Source: Luteolibacter sp. LG18
Lineage (GTDB): Bacteria > Verrucomicrobiota > Verrucomicrobiia > Verrucomicrobiales > Akkermansiaceae
DNA: 64,000 bases
Assembly (NCBI RefSeq): GCF_036322585.1
Contig: NZ_AP024600.1
Location: forward strand, 5,704,001 to 5,768,000
Direction: 5' to 3'
The position numbers and the translations under genes were made by a program. Positions 36,550 to 45,357 of this stretch are shown piece by piece (position 1 is the stretch's first letter; the number at the start of each line of letters is the position of its first letter). The notes beneath the pieces are model-generated. The model ran no database searches and was not told where the DNA came from. It was given only the letters and a program-made list of their open reading frames with translations.

Positions 36550-36736
36550 ATTCATTAAGTTTTCTTTACCTTTTGAATCTAAATGCGTTTCATTCTCATA
36601 AAGCATTAGTCGATGGATCGGGCGTGATTCCTGTCCAGAAAACGGATAGGATATCCGCGTCGGTGAAAATTTAAAAAAGATTGAACACTTTTTGAAATTT
36701 GATAATTTCCGACCGCTGTTCCCTGTGAAACCCCCA
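36550..36736. other. AT-rich leader of the histidine kinase gene
   Basis: These 187 nt contain no gene. They are markedly richer in A and T than the flanking genes, with runs such as GAAAATTTAAAAAAG near 36665. TTGAAC (about 36681) and a TGATAAT-like element (about 36700) are present but only 13 nt apart, so I do not call a sigma-70 promoter. The region must hold the promoter of the two-component pair. Confidence 0.45.
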
Positions 36737-38758
36737 ATGAAAAACCTCCTTTACCGGCGCCTCGTCGGTGGCGCCACGCTGGCCCTGATGGCGTGGCTCA
36801 CCGCTCCTCCGGCGCGCGCCGTTGAAGAAACGCTGATCGCGAACCCGATCGGGCGGGTGGCGCGGATGTTCAATTCCCGGCTCGTGGAGTCGGAAGACCG
36901 CGTTTCGTGGATCCGGAAGCGTGTCGGTTCCTTGGCAGAAGCCCAGGAACACTCTCTCAAAGCCGCGGACGGCTGCCGCATGGCCCGCCTGACCGCCACT
37001 TCCCCCGATCCGGTGATCATTCTGGATCTGGGAAATGAATACCCGCTGGACTGGATTTACCTGGTCCCGGCCCAGCGGGAACCCGCTGAGCCTGAGGGCC
37101 TCTTCCCAAAGCGGTTCACCCTGGAAGCCTCGCAAGCGGCCGACTTCGCCAACAAGAAGGTCATCTACACCTCCGGTCCCACGGCGTTCCCCAATCCTGA
37201 GCTTTCCCCCGCGCGCTTCTCGGCCCGCGGTATTGCCGCCCGTTATGTGCGCCTCACCGTCCACGCCGGCCGGAACCGCGGCGTAGCCGACCTTTTCGCC
37301 CTTTCCGAACTCGTGGTGCTGTCCGGCACCCGGCCGGTTTCCTTCGGCAGCCACGTGGATGCCCCCGGCTCCCTGACGATTCCCGGCCTGTGGGCTCCGG
37401 AGTATCTCACCGATGGCCGCATGCCTCTCGGCATCTGGCAGTCGGGCGCCTGGAGCCCGAACCGCGGCGACCTCGTCGACGCCGCTAGCCCTACCGACGA
37501 GGTCTCGTGGTCGGTCGACCTCGGCCGGAAGATGCCGCTCGAGCGACTGGTGCTTTTTCCCTACGAAATCAGCGAGCTTTCCGAAGGGGCGGTGCTGCCG
37601 AGCCAGCTTTCCGTGTGGATCTCCGATGAGGCCGATGGCAGCAATGCCCGCAAGGTGGAAGGCATCGACACGTTGAAGAACGAACTCAGCGGCAAGATCC
37701 CCTTCGTCATCCCGCTTCAAAATCTCCAAGCCCGCTCGATCCGGATCACCGGCGACCGGGCATGGTCCATGGGCAGCCGCAATCTGCAGGGGCTCTCCGA
37801 AATCCAGGCTTGGTCCGAGGGCTCGAACGTGGTGCTTGGCAAGCCAATCACCCGTACCCACCAGGGCACCGCCACGGAGGTCGCGACCCTCACCGATGGC
37901 TTCGCCAGCATGCGTCAGATCATCGGCGTGGACGTGTGGTTGTCCCAGCTATGGGAGCGCCAGAACCTGGAACGCGAACTGGCTACACGGATCCCGATGT
38001 GCACGCAGATGGCCCAGGAAAGCGAGCTGAACGCCACCTGGGGCACCGCCGTCGCGCTCGGCCTGACCTTCCTCATCCCGGTGGTGATCGTCGAACGCCG
38101 CCGCCTGATTTCGAAGAACCAGCTCGACATGCTCCGCAAGCGCATCGCTTCGGACCTGCACGACGACATCGGCAGCAATCTCGGCAGCATCTCGCTGATC
38201 GCCCGCACCGCGAAGAAGGACCTCGTGCGCCTGCAGGGCCCCGAGGAGGTGCTGGAGGACCTCGGCGAGGTGGAATCCATCGCCCGGGAAAGCTCGCTCG
38301 CCATGCGCGACATCGTGTGGCTGCTGGAGCGCCGCCAGGACTCGATCGGCGACCTCGTGCAGCGCATGCGCGAAACCGCCGGGCGCCTGCTCCGGGAAGT
38401 CGACTACACCATCGAATGCCAGTCCACCAAGGTGGCCAGCAAGCTCACCCTCGATGCCAAGCGCCACCTGTTCCTCTTCTACAAGGAAGCGGTGCACAAC
38501 ATCGTGAAGCACTCCCGCGCCCGCAACGTCTCGATCCGCCTGGCGGACCAAGGCGAGCGGCTGGTGCTGGAAGTCCACGACGACGGCATCGGCCTGCCAC
38601 CGGATGGCGACGCCCGCACCGGCACCGTCCACAAGCTCCAGGAACGCGCCCGCGTGCTGGAAGGCCAGCTTCACGTCGAGTCCGAATCCGGAGTCGGCAC
38701 GCTTCTCCGCCTCGTCGTTCGACGGGCACACCTCATTGCTCGCCCCAACTTGTCATGA
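36737..38758 (+). CDS. Sensor histidine kinase with extracellular discoidin-like domains
   Basis: This 673-residue NarL-type kinase has a signal or first helix (MKNLLYRRLVGGATLALMAW). It then has about 400 extracytoplasmic residues with two galactose-binding (F5/8C-like) beta-sandwich domains (VIILDLGNEYPLDWIYLVP, RYVRLTVHAG; SWSVDLGRKMPLERLVLF, SIRITGDRAWSM), a transmembrane helix near residues 433-453 (TAVALGLTFLIPVVIVE), and a HisKA_3 box with H475 (SDLHDDIGSNLGSISLI). A HATPase domain follows (LFLFYKEAVHNIVKHS, DDGIGLP, ESGVGTLL). The sensor may bind a carbohydrate, which is inference from the fold. Its stop overlaps the response-regulator start (ATGA). Confidence 0.9.
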   Translation: MKNLLYRRLVGGATLALMAWLTAPPARAVEETLIANPIGRVARMFNSRLVESEDRVSWIRKRVGSLAEAQEHSLKAADGCRMARLTATSPDPVIILDLGNEYPLDWIYLVPAQREPAEPEGLFPKRFTLEASQAADFANKKVIYTSGPTAFPNPELSPARFSARGIAARYVRLTVHAGRNRGVADLFALSELVVLSGTRPVSFGSHVDAPGSLTIPGLWAPEYLTDGRMPLGIWQSGAWSPNRGDLVDAASPTDEVSWSVDLGRKMPLERLVLFPYEISELSEGAVLPSQLSVWISDEADGSNARKVEGIDTLKNELSGKIPFVIPLQNLQARSIRITGDRAWSMGSRNLQGLSEIQAWSEGSNVVLGKPITRTHQGTATEVATLTDGFASMRQIIGVDVWLSQLWERQNLERELATRIPMCTQMAQESELNATWGTAVALGLTFLIPVVIVERRRLISKNQLDMLRKRIASDLHDDIGSNLGSISLIARTAKKDLVRLQGPEEVLEDLGEVESIARESSLAMRDIVWLLERRQDSIGDLVQRMRETAGRLLREVDYTIECQSTKVASKLTLDAKRHLFLFYKEAVHNIVKHSRARNVSIRLADQGERLVLEVHDDGIGLPPDGDARTGTVHKLQERARVLEGQLHVESESGVGTLLRLVVRRAHLIARPNLS

Positions 38759-39411
38759 ACGATACTTCCACCACCGTGACCCAAGTCTGGATTCTCGAAG
38801 ATCATCAAGTGTTCGCCAAGCATGTCCGCCGCTTGCTTGCGGGCGAGCCTGACATCGATTGCCCGCACCATTTCTCCCACCCGGATGAGCTGTTCGAAAA
38901 ACTCCGTTTCACCACGGAGCGCCCGGATGTGCTCCTGCTCGACCTCGGCCTGCCGGGCCGGGACGGGCTCCAGGTGCTGGATGAAATCCGCCAGGTGCTG
39001 CCCGAGCTGAAGGTGTTGATCCTGTCCGCCTTCGACGACCGTGAACGCGTCTACCGCGCCATCTGCAACGGTGCCTCCGGCTATCTCCTGAAGACGGCCG
39101 ATCCGGATGAAATCCTCGGCGGCATCCGCGATGTGGTCCACGGGGCCTCCGCGCTCAGCGCACCGATCGCCAACATGATCCTCCAAGGCTTCGCCCGCTA
39201 CGGCCCGGTCCAGAAGATCGAGCCCCTCACCACCCGTGAGGAGGAAGTCCTGCGTCTGCTGGTGAAGGGTTTCATCAAGAAGGAGATCGCCGACAACCTT
39301 GACATCTCCCAGCACACCGTGGACATGCACCTGCGCTCCGTTTACCGGAAGCTGCACGTCCGCACCCAGACCGAAGCCGTCTCGAAGGCCCTGCGCCAAG
39401 GCTTGGTCTGA
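38755..39411 (+). CDS. NarL/FixJ-family response regulator
   Basis: This 218-residue partner of the upstream kinase has a receiver domain with acidic pair E15-D16, phosphoacceptor D63 (LLLDLGLPG) and K113 (YLLKTADP). The C-terminal LuxR-type HTH is complete (PLTTREEEVLRLLVKG, KEIADNLDISQHTVDMHLRS). The start at 38755 overlaps the kinase stop by 4 nt, so the two are translationally coupled. The likely targets are unknown. A strong hairpin separates it from the convergent monooxygenase gene. Confidence 0.96.
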   Translation: MNDTSTTVTQVWILEDHQVFAKHVRRLLAGEPDIDCPHHFSHPDELFEKLRFTTERPDVLLLDLGLPGRDGLQVLDEIRQVLPELKVLILSAFDDRERVYRAICNGASGYLLKTADPDEILGGIRDVVHGASALSAPIANMILQGFARYGPVQKIEPLTTREEEVLRLLVKGFIKKEIADNLDISQHTVDMHLRSVYRKLHVRTQTEAVSKALRQGLV

Positions 39412-39435
39412 TCTGATTTTGTTCGCGTGATGTGG

Positions 39436-39463
39436 CGGCGCGGTTCCACCAGGAGCCGCGCCG
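39436..39463. terminator. Hairpin terminator between convergent genes
   Basis: A 12-bp stem with one G-U pair (CGGCGCGGTTCC at 39436-39447 with GGAGCCGCGCCG at 39452-39463) closes a 4-nt loop, followed by TTTCAC. It lies between the response-regulator stop and the monooxygenase stop and may serve both strands. Confidence 0.7.
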
Positions 39464-39471
39464 TTTCACAT

Positions 39472-40623
39472 TCACGGAATGACCGTGGGATCGTGGCGAT
39501 GGAGCGGCGCGATTTGGTTCCGGAAGCCGGAGGATGGCAGGAGGCGGATGGCATGGTTCCGCAGCTTCCAGAGCCCCGGCGTTCCAAGCTGGGACACCCG
39601 CCCCATCCGCGCGGAGAGTTCCACCACCCGCCGGGTTCGGGCTCCACGACCGGCTTCATAGAGGCGGAAGGCGGTGGTGATGTCGGATTGGCTCGAAAGG
39701 CAGCGGGCGAAATAGAGAGCATCCTCCAAAGCCATTCCCCCACCTTGTCCAAGGTTCGGGGTAGAGGGGTGGGCGGCATCGCCCAACAGCGTGCAGGCAC
39801 CGCGCCCCCAACGCCGGAGGACCGGACGGTCCCGGATGTCATGCAGGAGGATGCCGTCTTCCGGCGTGGCTTCGATGGCGGCGGCAACCCGGGGCTCCCA
39901 ATCCGCGAAGGTCTCCAACAACGCCGGTCGATGCCGATCCGGACGATGGCCTGCGGCTGCATTGAGTGTGGCATACCAGTACACCATGCCGTCTCCACAG
40001 GGAGCGAGCCCGAAGCGCCGTCCCTCGCCCCAGGATTCGAAGAAAATCCCCTTCTCCACCGGCACCCGCGCCAAGCCTCGCCAGCAGACATAGCCCGCGT
40101 AACGGGCCGGACGCTCACCGTGGAGCCAAGCGCGCACCCGGGAATGAATCCCATCCGCTCCCACCACCGCGGGATGCCATGCGTCTTGTCCATTCTCAAA
40201 CGTGAGCCGATAGCCACCACCCTCCTCCTGAATCCCGGAGAGAGCATGATCGGTTTTCAGACGCTCCGGTTGGACGGACGCCGCCAGACACCGGATCAGG
40301 TCCCCACGCGGCACGCACAAGGGACTCCCCCCGAAATCCGCCAGATTGGTCCGGCTCAACACCTCACCCTTCGGATTCCGGAGCTGGAGTTCCGTCAGCC
40401 CCGAACCACAGCGCAGCACCTCGGGCAAGATCCCGAGAGCCTCCAAAACCCGACCCGCATTCGCCCACAACGTGATGCCCGCCCCGGCATCAGTCAGGCG
40501 CGGAGCGGCCTCGTAAACCATGCACGGAATCCCCGATTGCACCAAGGCAACCGCGGTGGCCAAGCCACCAATTCCGCCGCCAACAATCGCCACTCCCGGC
40601 TCCCCCCTTGGATTCATCGCCAT
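39472..40623 (-). CDS. FAD-dependent monooxygenase
   Basis: This protein of about 383 residues belongs to the class A flavoprotein hydroxylase family (PF01494 type). The dinucleotide motif is GGGIGGLATAVALVQSG at the N-terminus; the DG-like motif is VVGADGIHSRVRAWL; and GDAAHPSTPNLGQGGGMALE completes the FAD site. Substrates in the family range from salicylate to nicotinates and terpenoids, so none is assigned. The ATG at 40623 (MAMNPRGEPGVAIVG) is chosen; upstream starts to 40653 and the ATG at 40617 are possible. It is divergent from the arsenic cluster across 139 nt, with no functional link visible. Confidence 0.87.
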   Translation of the reverse strand: MAMNPRGEPGVAIVGGGIGGLATAVALVQSGIPCMVYEAAPRLTDAGAGITLWANAGRVLEALGILPEVLRCGSGLTELQLRNPKGEVLSRTNLADFGGSPLCVPRGDLIRCLAASVQPERLKTDHALSGIQEEGGGYRLTFENGQDAWHPAVVGADGIHSRVRAWLHGERPARYAGYVCWRGLARVPVEKGIFFESWGEGRRFGLAPCGDGMVYWYATLNAAAGHRPDRHRPALLETFADWEPRVAAAIEATPEDGILLHDIRDRPVLRRWGRGACTLLGDAAHPSTPNLGQGGGMALEDALYFARCLSSQSDITTAFRLYEAGRGARTRRVVELSARMGRVSQLGTPGLWKLRNHAIRLLPSSGFRNQIAPLHRHDPTVIP

Positions 40624-40734
40624 CACTGTGCCCGCCCCTATTTTCATCGACAAGCGGCCCCCGCCGACGGGTGACGATATTCATTCATCCCGGAGATGAG
40701 CCTTCCCCAGCCTCCGCGTCTTTGGGATTTACAC

Positions 40735-40750
40735 AACGATTTTAATCGTT
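40735..40750. promoter_or_regulatory. Likely ArsR operator
   Basis: A perfect 16-bp palindrome (AACGATT-TT-AATCGTT) lies 12 nt upstream of the arsR GTG start, overlapping the probable translation-initiation region. ArsR dimers bind such interrupted palindromes, and binding here would block expression of arsR and the cluster behind it. The assignment is inferred from position and symmetry. Confidence 0.65.
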
Positions 40751-40762
40751 ACGACTTTTCTC

Positions 40763-41158
40763 GTGACGGAGAACTTCGTTTCTATTTTCCAAGCGCTGGG
40801 TGACGAGACGCGATGGCGCATCGTCTCGCTGGTGAAGGATGAGGCGCTGTGCGTTTGCGAATTGGCGGACATCCTGGTGATGCCCCAGTCCTCCGTCTCC
40901 AGCCACGTGCAGATCCTGCGCAAGGCCGGGATGTTCGAAAGCGAACGCTGCGGGAAGTGGACCTACTTCCGGATCGAACCCCGGACCCGGGCACTGCTGG
41001 GCGATATCGCGAGGCACTTCCCCACCACTCCCGGTCCGCGATTGGAAGCGGATGCGGCACGCGCCGCCGCGCGCCTCGAAGTGCGGGCACAAAGCTGCTG
41101 CCGGGGACCCAAGGCTCTTCTCGGAAAAAGCTCCACCACCGACTGCTGCCAGCCATGA
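40763..41158 (+). CDS. arsR: ArsR-family metalloregulator
   Basis: This 131-residue winged-helix repressor releases DNA on binding As(III). The start is a GTG at 40763. The sensor helix carries C30-V-C32 (ALCVCELADIL), the E. coli-type pair, but the third cysteine position is Ala. The DNA-binding helix is SSVSSHVQILRKAG. Further cysteines are C63 (ERCGKW) and a C-terminal tail with C112-C113 and C128-C129. The stop overlaps the next gene (ATGA). The tail could supply the missing thiol ligand, as C-terminal cysteines do in some ArsR types; that is inference. Confidence 0.92.
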   Translation: MTENFVSIFQALGDETRWRIVSLVKDEALCVCELADILVMPQSSVSSHVQILRKAGMFESERCGKWTYFRIEPRTRALLGDIARHFPTTPGPRLEADAARAAARLEVRAQSCCRGPKALLGKSSTTDCCQP

Positions 41159-41631
41159 CCCTCTCCGAACTCAAGGACCTGCTCGCCCATCATGGAGAGC
41201 GCCTCTTCCGGATCACCTTGCCAGGAGGGAAAGCGGTGCCGCTTTCGTTCCACGTCACCGAGGTGGGAAGGCTGCACAAGACCTTCCTCGATTGCGGGGG
41301 CAAACGCCGCGAATCGATCACCTGCCAGCTCCAGGTGTGGGTGGGGCCCGACTACGACCACCGGATCGAAACCGGAAAAATGGCCGCCATCCTGAACAAG
41401 GCCCGGGAGATCGTCCCCGATGGCTCGGTCCCGGTGGAGATCGAATACGAGGACCAGGTCATTTCCCAATACACCATCGCCCGCCACGAGTTGACCGGGG
41501 AAGCCGTGATCCTCCACTTGGAACACAAGCACACCGAGTGCCTCGCCCCTGAATTGTGCGGCCTGCCCGCCCTCGAACGCCTGCCGGCGATCGGAGGAAA
41601 ACCCCATTGCGGTCCACGTGGCTGCTGCTGA
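41155..41631 (+). CDS. DUF6428 family protein of the arsenic cluster
   Basis: This 158-residue cytoplasmic protein starts MTLSELKDLLAHHGERLFRI. It has predicted beta strands with PLSFHVTEVGRLHKTFLDCG, ESITCQLQVWVGPDYDHR and EIVPDGSVPVEIEYED. It ends PHCGPRGCC. The family is commonly found beside arsR in Bacteroidetes and Verrucomicrobia, but its function is unknown; the scattered and terminal cysteines suggest thiol-metal binding. The ATG overlaps the arsR stop, and the aquaporin follows 4 nt later. Confidence 0.85.
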   Translation: MTLSELKDLLAHHGERLFRITLPGGKAVPLSFHVTEVGRLHKTFLDCGGKRRESITCQLQVWVGPDYDHRIETGKMAAILNKAREIVPDGSVPVEIEYEDQVISQYTIARHELTGEAVILHLEHKHTECLAPELCGLPALERLPAIGGKPHCGPRGCC

Positions 41632-41635
41632 TCCC

Positions 41636-42298
41636 ATGAAACGCCTGCTCGCCGAATTCCTCGGCACCTTCATCCTGCTCTTCGCAGGGACCGGGGCCAT
41701 CGTGATCAACCAAGCCTCGGGAGGTGCCATCGGTCACCCGGGCATTGCCCTGGTGTTCGGCCTCGTGGTGCTGGCGATGATCCACACCTTCGGCGACGTC
41801 AGCGGGGCCCACTTGAATCCGGCGGTGTCGCTGGGATTTGCGGTGGCGGGGCGGTTTCCCTGGCGGGATCTCCCGGGTTACGTGGCAGCCCAGTTCGCCG
41901 GGGCTTTCGCCGCCAGCGGCCTGCTGAAGCTCTTGTTTCCGGCTTCTGCCACACTGGGCGCCACCCTGCCCGCGGGAAGCGGGACACAGAGCTTCATCCT
42001 CGAAATCGTCCTGACCGCCATCCTGATGCTGGTGATCCTCAGCGTTTCCACGGGCGCGAAGGAAAAAGGCATCACGGCGGGCATCGCCATCGGCTCGGTG
42101 ATCGCGCTGGAAGCGATGTTCGCCGGACCGATCTGCGGGGCATCGATGAACCCCGCCCGGTCGCTGGCCCCGGCGCTGGTCAGCGGACATTTCGAACATC
42201 TCTGGCTCTATCCGGTGGCGACCGTCCTCGGCGCGTTGATCGCCATCCCTCTCTGCATCGGCGTCCGCGAGCCGGGTTGCTGCGGCGGCAAATGCTGA
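41636..42298 (+). CDS. aqpS: Aquaglyceroporin-like channel, probable arsenite exit
   Basis: This 220-residue MIP-family channel has six helices and two NPA loops (AHLNPAVSLGF with N61-P-A and ASMNPARSLAP). The cluster order arsR-DUF6428-aquaporin-arsC resembles the rhizobial arsR-aqpS-arsC arrangement, in which the channel lets arsenite made by ArsC leave the cell down its gradient. It ends REPGCCGGKC, an unusual cysteine tail. The ATG at 41636 (MKRLLAEFLGTF) is chosen; an upstream GTG at 41618 would overlap the previous gene. No ArsB or Acr3 pump is seen in the window. Confidence 0.9.
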   Translation: MKRLLAEFLGTFILLFAGTGAIVINQASGGAIGHPGIALVFGLVVLAMIHTFGDVSGAHLNPAVSLGFAVAGRFPWRDLPGYVAAQFAGAFAASGLLKLLFPASATLGATLPAGSGTQSFILEIVLTAILMLVILSVSTGAKEKGITAGIAIGSVIALEAMFAGPICGASMNPARSLAPALVSGHFEHLWLYPVATVLGALIAIPLCIGVREPGCCGGKC

Positions 42299-42312
42299 AT
42301 CCTTTCCCACTC

Positions 42313-42753
42313 ATGACCACCCCTCCCACCATCCTCGTCCTCTGCACCGGCAACAGTTGCCGTTCCCACCTCGCCGAAGGCATCCTGCGTCGCGCGCTGG
42401 GCGACCGCTACCGTGTGGCCAGCGCGGGCTCCAAGCCCGCCGGCTACGTGCATCCGCTGGCGATCCGCGCGCTGGACGAAATCGGCATCGATATCTCCGG
42501 CCACCGCTCGAAGCACCTCGAGGAATTCCTCCACGAGCCCATTGAAACCGTGATCACGGTGTGCGGGAATGCCGACCAAGCCTGTCCGATGTTCCCCGGG
42601 CAGGCAAACCGCCACCACTTCCCCTTCGACGATCCGGCCCACGCAACGGGCACCGAGGACGAGCAAATGGCGGTATTCCGACGGGTGCGGGATGAGATCC
42701 GCGCGGTCTTCGGCGCCTACGCTGCCGGACGGTTGGATGAAGGGAAAATTTGA
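42313..42753 (+). CDS. arsC: Arsenate reductase, thioredoxin-coupled type
   Basis: This 146-residue enzyme of the low-molecular-weight phosphatase fold reduces arsenate to arsenite with thioredoxin. The P-loop is C11-TGNSC-R17 (VLCTGNSCRSHLAEG). The disulfide-relay cysteines are C84 and C91 (VCGNADQACP), the same spacing as in the Bacillus subtilis enzyme. FDDPAHATG holds the acid. The start at 42313 (MTTPPTILVL) gives family length; upstream in-frame starts overlap the aquaporin end. It is the last gene of the cluster. Confidence 0.95.
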   Translation: MTTPPTILVLCTGNSCRSHLAEGILRRALGDRYRVASAGSKPAGYVHPLAIRALDEIGIDISGHRSKHLEEFLHEPIETVITVCGNADQACPMFPGQANRHHFPFDDPAHATGTEDEQMAVFRRVRDEIRAVFGAYAAGRLDEGKI

Positions 42754-42956
42754 TATCTTTCCACCTCGAACCCACAACTTCCCGCGATTCCCTTCAACCT
42801 TGAAGGGGATGACCGCGGGCACCAGATCCCTTGCTTCCGATGCCCGCGGGCCCTTTGGGGGGCAGTGCTATCCCTTACGAGGAAGAGATTCTCATGATTC
42901 GGGCCTGATCACAACTCCGTGATCGCGTACAAACCGATGTCCGATTTTGTCACCGT
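42754..42956. other. Convergent gap after arsC
   Basis: No gene is seen. CCTTCAACCTTGAAGG (42791-42806) is a short palindrome. CCGCGGGCA (42813-42821) and TGCCCGCGG (42841-42849) form a 9-bp stem with a 19-nt loop, and may end transcription from either side, although no clear T-run follows. Confidence 0.5.
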
Positions 42957-44261
42957 TTACAAACGGGCCGCCGCCTTGATGTCGAGGTAGCGGTTCGCCA
43001 GGGAAATGGCGAGCTCTTGGGCGGTGGTGTCAAGAGTGAGAATCCCGCGCGCGCCCAACTCGGCGAGAACCTCGCGGCGCTCCGCCAGATAGCGGTCGGC
43101 CGCCGCGAAGCGCAGCGCATCTCCAAAGGAAGCCACGGGCAGCTCCTTGGCCTCGTCCACCGTGCGTTCGCGCAGGCTGGCGAGCAGGACAAGATGTCTG
43201 GACGAAAGCACCTGAAGGGCCGGGACCAGCTCCTTGCCATCCTCACCGCGGAGGTTGGTGAGCACCACCACCAGCGAACGACGCCGCTGGTGGGTCATCA
43301 GGGCCTCCACCGCGCCGGCGAAATCGCTGGGCTCGGGGGTGGTCTGGTAATCGTAGAGGTGGTTCAGCAGCACCGGCATGGCATGCAGCCCCTTGAGCGG
43401 CGGCAGCCAGCGCTGGGTGCCACCGAAGGACTGGACGCCGACATGATCGCCCTGACGAAGCGCCACGTGCGCCACCAGCAGCATGGCATTCAGGCAGTGA
43501 TCGAACTGCGGGAGATCGCCATCCATGGCGCGCATGCGGCGGCCGGTATCCACGAGGAAGACCACGGATTGGTTACGCTGCTCCTGATAGGCCCGGCTGA
43601 TGAGTGCCTGTTTCCGCGAGGTCGCCTTCCAATCGACCTGGGCGAGGGAATCGCCCTCGCGGTAGTCGCGGAGCTGTTGAAATTCACGGCTCGATCCAGG
43701 GCGCGAGCGGCGGACGATGCCCATCGGGTTCTCGCGGTTCTGCATGCCGAGCAGCGCCAACCGGACCACGGGTTCGTAGTTCGGATAGACCCTCACCGGC
43801 TCGGCGTCACCCACCCGATGGAGGCGCTTCCAGTAGCCCCAATCGGAGCGGACCAGCATCTGGATCGGGCCGAAAACCACCTCGCCACGCACCCCGACGG
43901 TCACGGGATGGAGGACCCGCATCTCCCGCCCCCCGGGCACCACTCCAGCCCACGGCATGGTGGGAGCCATGGCGGAGGTCGGGATGCCATCGAAGATCTC
44001 CAGATGCTGTTCCTTCCGGAGCGAATTCCGGAGGGTCAGTCTCACCTCCCCCGGCTCCCCCAACGCGAAGCGGCCCGGCAACCGCCTGGCGATCTCCACG
44101 GGCGGACGCGACCGGAGACGCAGGGCATCCACGAGCAGCACCAGCGCGATCACCCCGCCGATCGAAGCCCACGGCCACGCGACCACGGGAAACCACGACA
44201 CCAGCAGTCCGGTGAGCCCCCAGACGAAGATGAGCCAGGTGGTGGTGGAAGTGGGACGCAT
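42957..44261 (-). CDS. DUF58 domain protein of the MoxR operon
   Basis: This 434-residue protein has two N-terminal membrane helices (about residues 5-45), then a beta-rich region, then the DUF58 signature REFQQLRDYREGDSLAQVDW with the following RKQALISRAYQEQRNQSV. A von Willebrand-like segment follows (VVFLVDTGRRMRAMDGDLPQ). Proteins of this family accompany MoxR ATPases and are thought to be their chaperone or substrate partners in assembly of surface or periplasmic complexes. It is the last gene of a six-gene minus-strand operon. It is preceded by leader repeat copy D, 39 nt upstream of the ATG. Confidence 0.9.
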   Translation of the reverse strand: MRPTSTTTWLIFVWGLTGLLVSWFPVVAWPWASIGGVIALVLLVDALRLRSRPPVEIARRLPGRFALGEPGEVRLTLRNSLRKEQHLEIFDGIPTSAMAPTMPWAGVVPGGREMRVLHPVTVGVRGEVVFGPIQMLVRSDWGYWKRLHRVGDAEPVRVYPNYEPVVRLALLGMQNRENPMGIVRRSRPGSSREFQQLRDYREGDSLAQVDWKATSRKQALISRAYQEQRNQSVVFLVDTGRRMRAMDGDLPQFDHCLNAMLLVAHVALRQGDHVGVQSFGGTQRWLPPLKGLHAMPVLLNHLYDYQTTPEPSDFAGAVEALMTHQRRRSLVVVLTNLRGEDGKELVPALQVLSSRHLVLLASLRERTVDEAKELPVASFGDALRFAAADRYLAERREVLAELGARGILTLDTTAQELAISLANRYLDIKAAARL

Positions 44262-44267
44262 TCGAAG

Positions 44268-44300
44268 AAAGCACTAAGCTCGAAATCCAAAATCCTAAAC
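44268..44300 (-). repeat. Leader repeat copy D, upstream of the DUF58 gene
   Basis: Read on the minus strand it begins GTTTAGGATTTTGGATTT and continues TTAGTGCTTT. Its first base is 39 nt before the ATG. A CTCTTCC run precedes it as in copies B and C. It is the only copy outside the nuo region and lies inside an operon, between MoxR and DUF58. Confidence 0.8.
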
Positions 44301-44342
44301 GGAAGAGGAAGATGCGGAAACGGAGACGAGGGAGAGGATGAT

Positions 44343-45320
<978 letters not shown>

Positions 45321-45357
45321 GGCGGGATGGAAGTGGAGAAGGTGGAGATGGAATCGT

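Noticed and set aside
36675..36706. TTGAAC with TGATAAT as a sigma-70 promoter of the kinase gene
   Set aside because: The two elements are separated by about 13 nt, too short for a normal spacer of 16-18 nt.
41618..41635. GTG at 41618 as the aquaporin start
   Set aside because: It would overlap the DUF6428 end and add MAAADP before the usual MKRLLAEFLG start; the ATG at 41636 is better.
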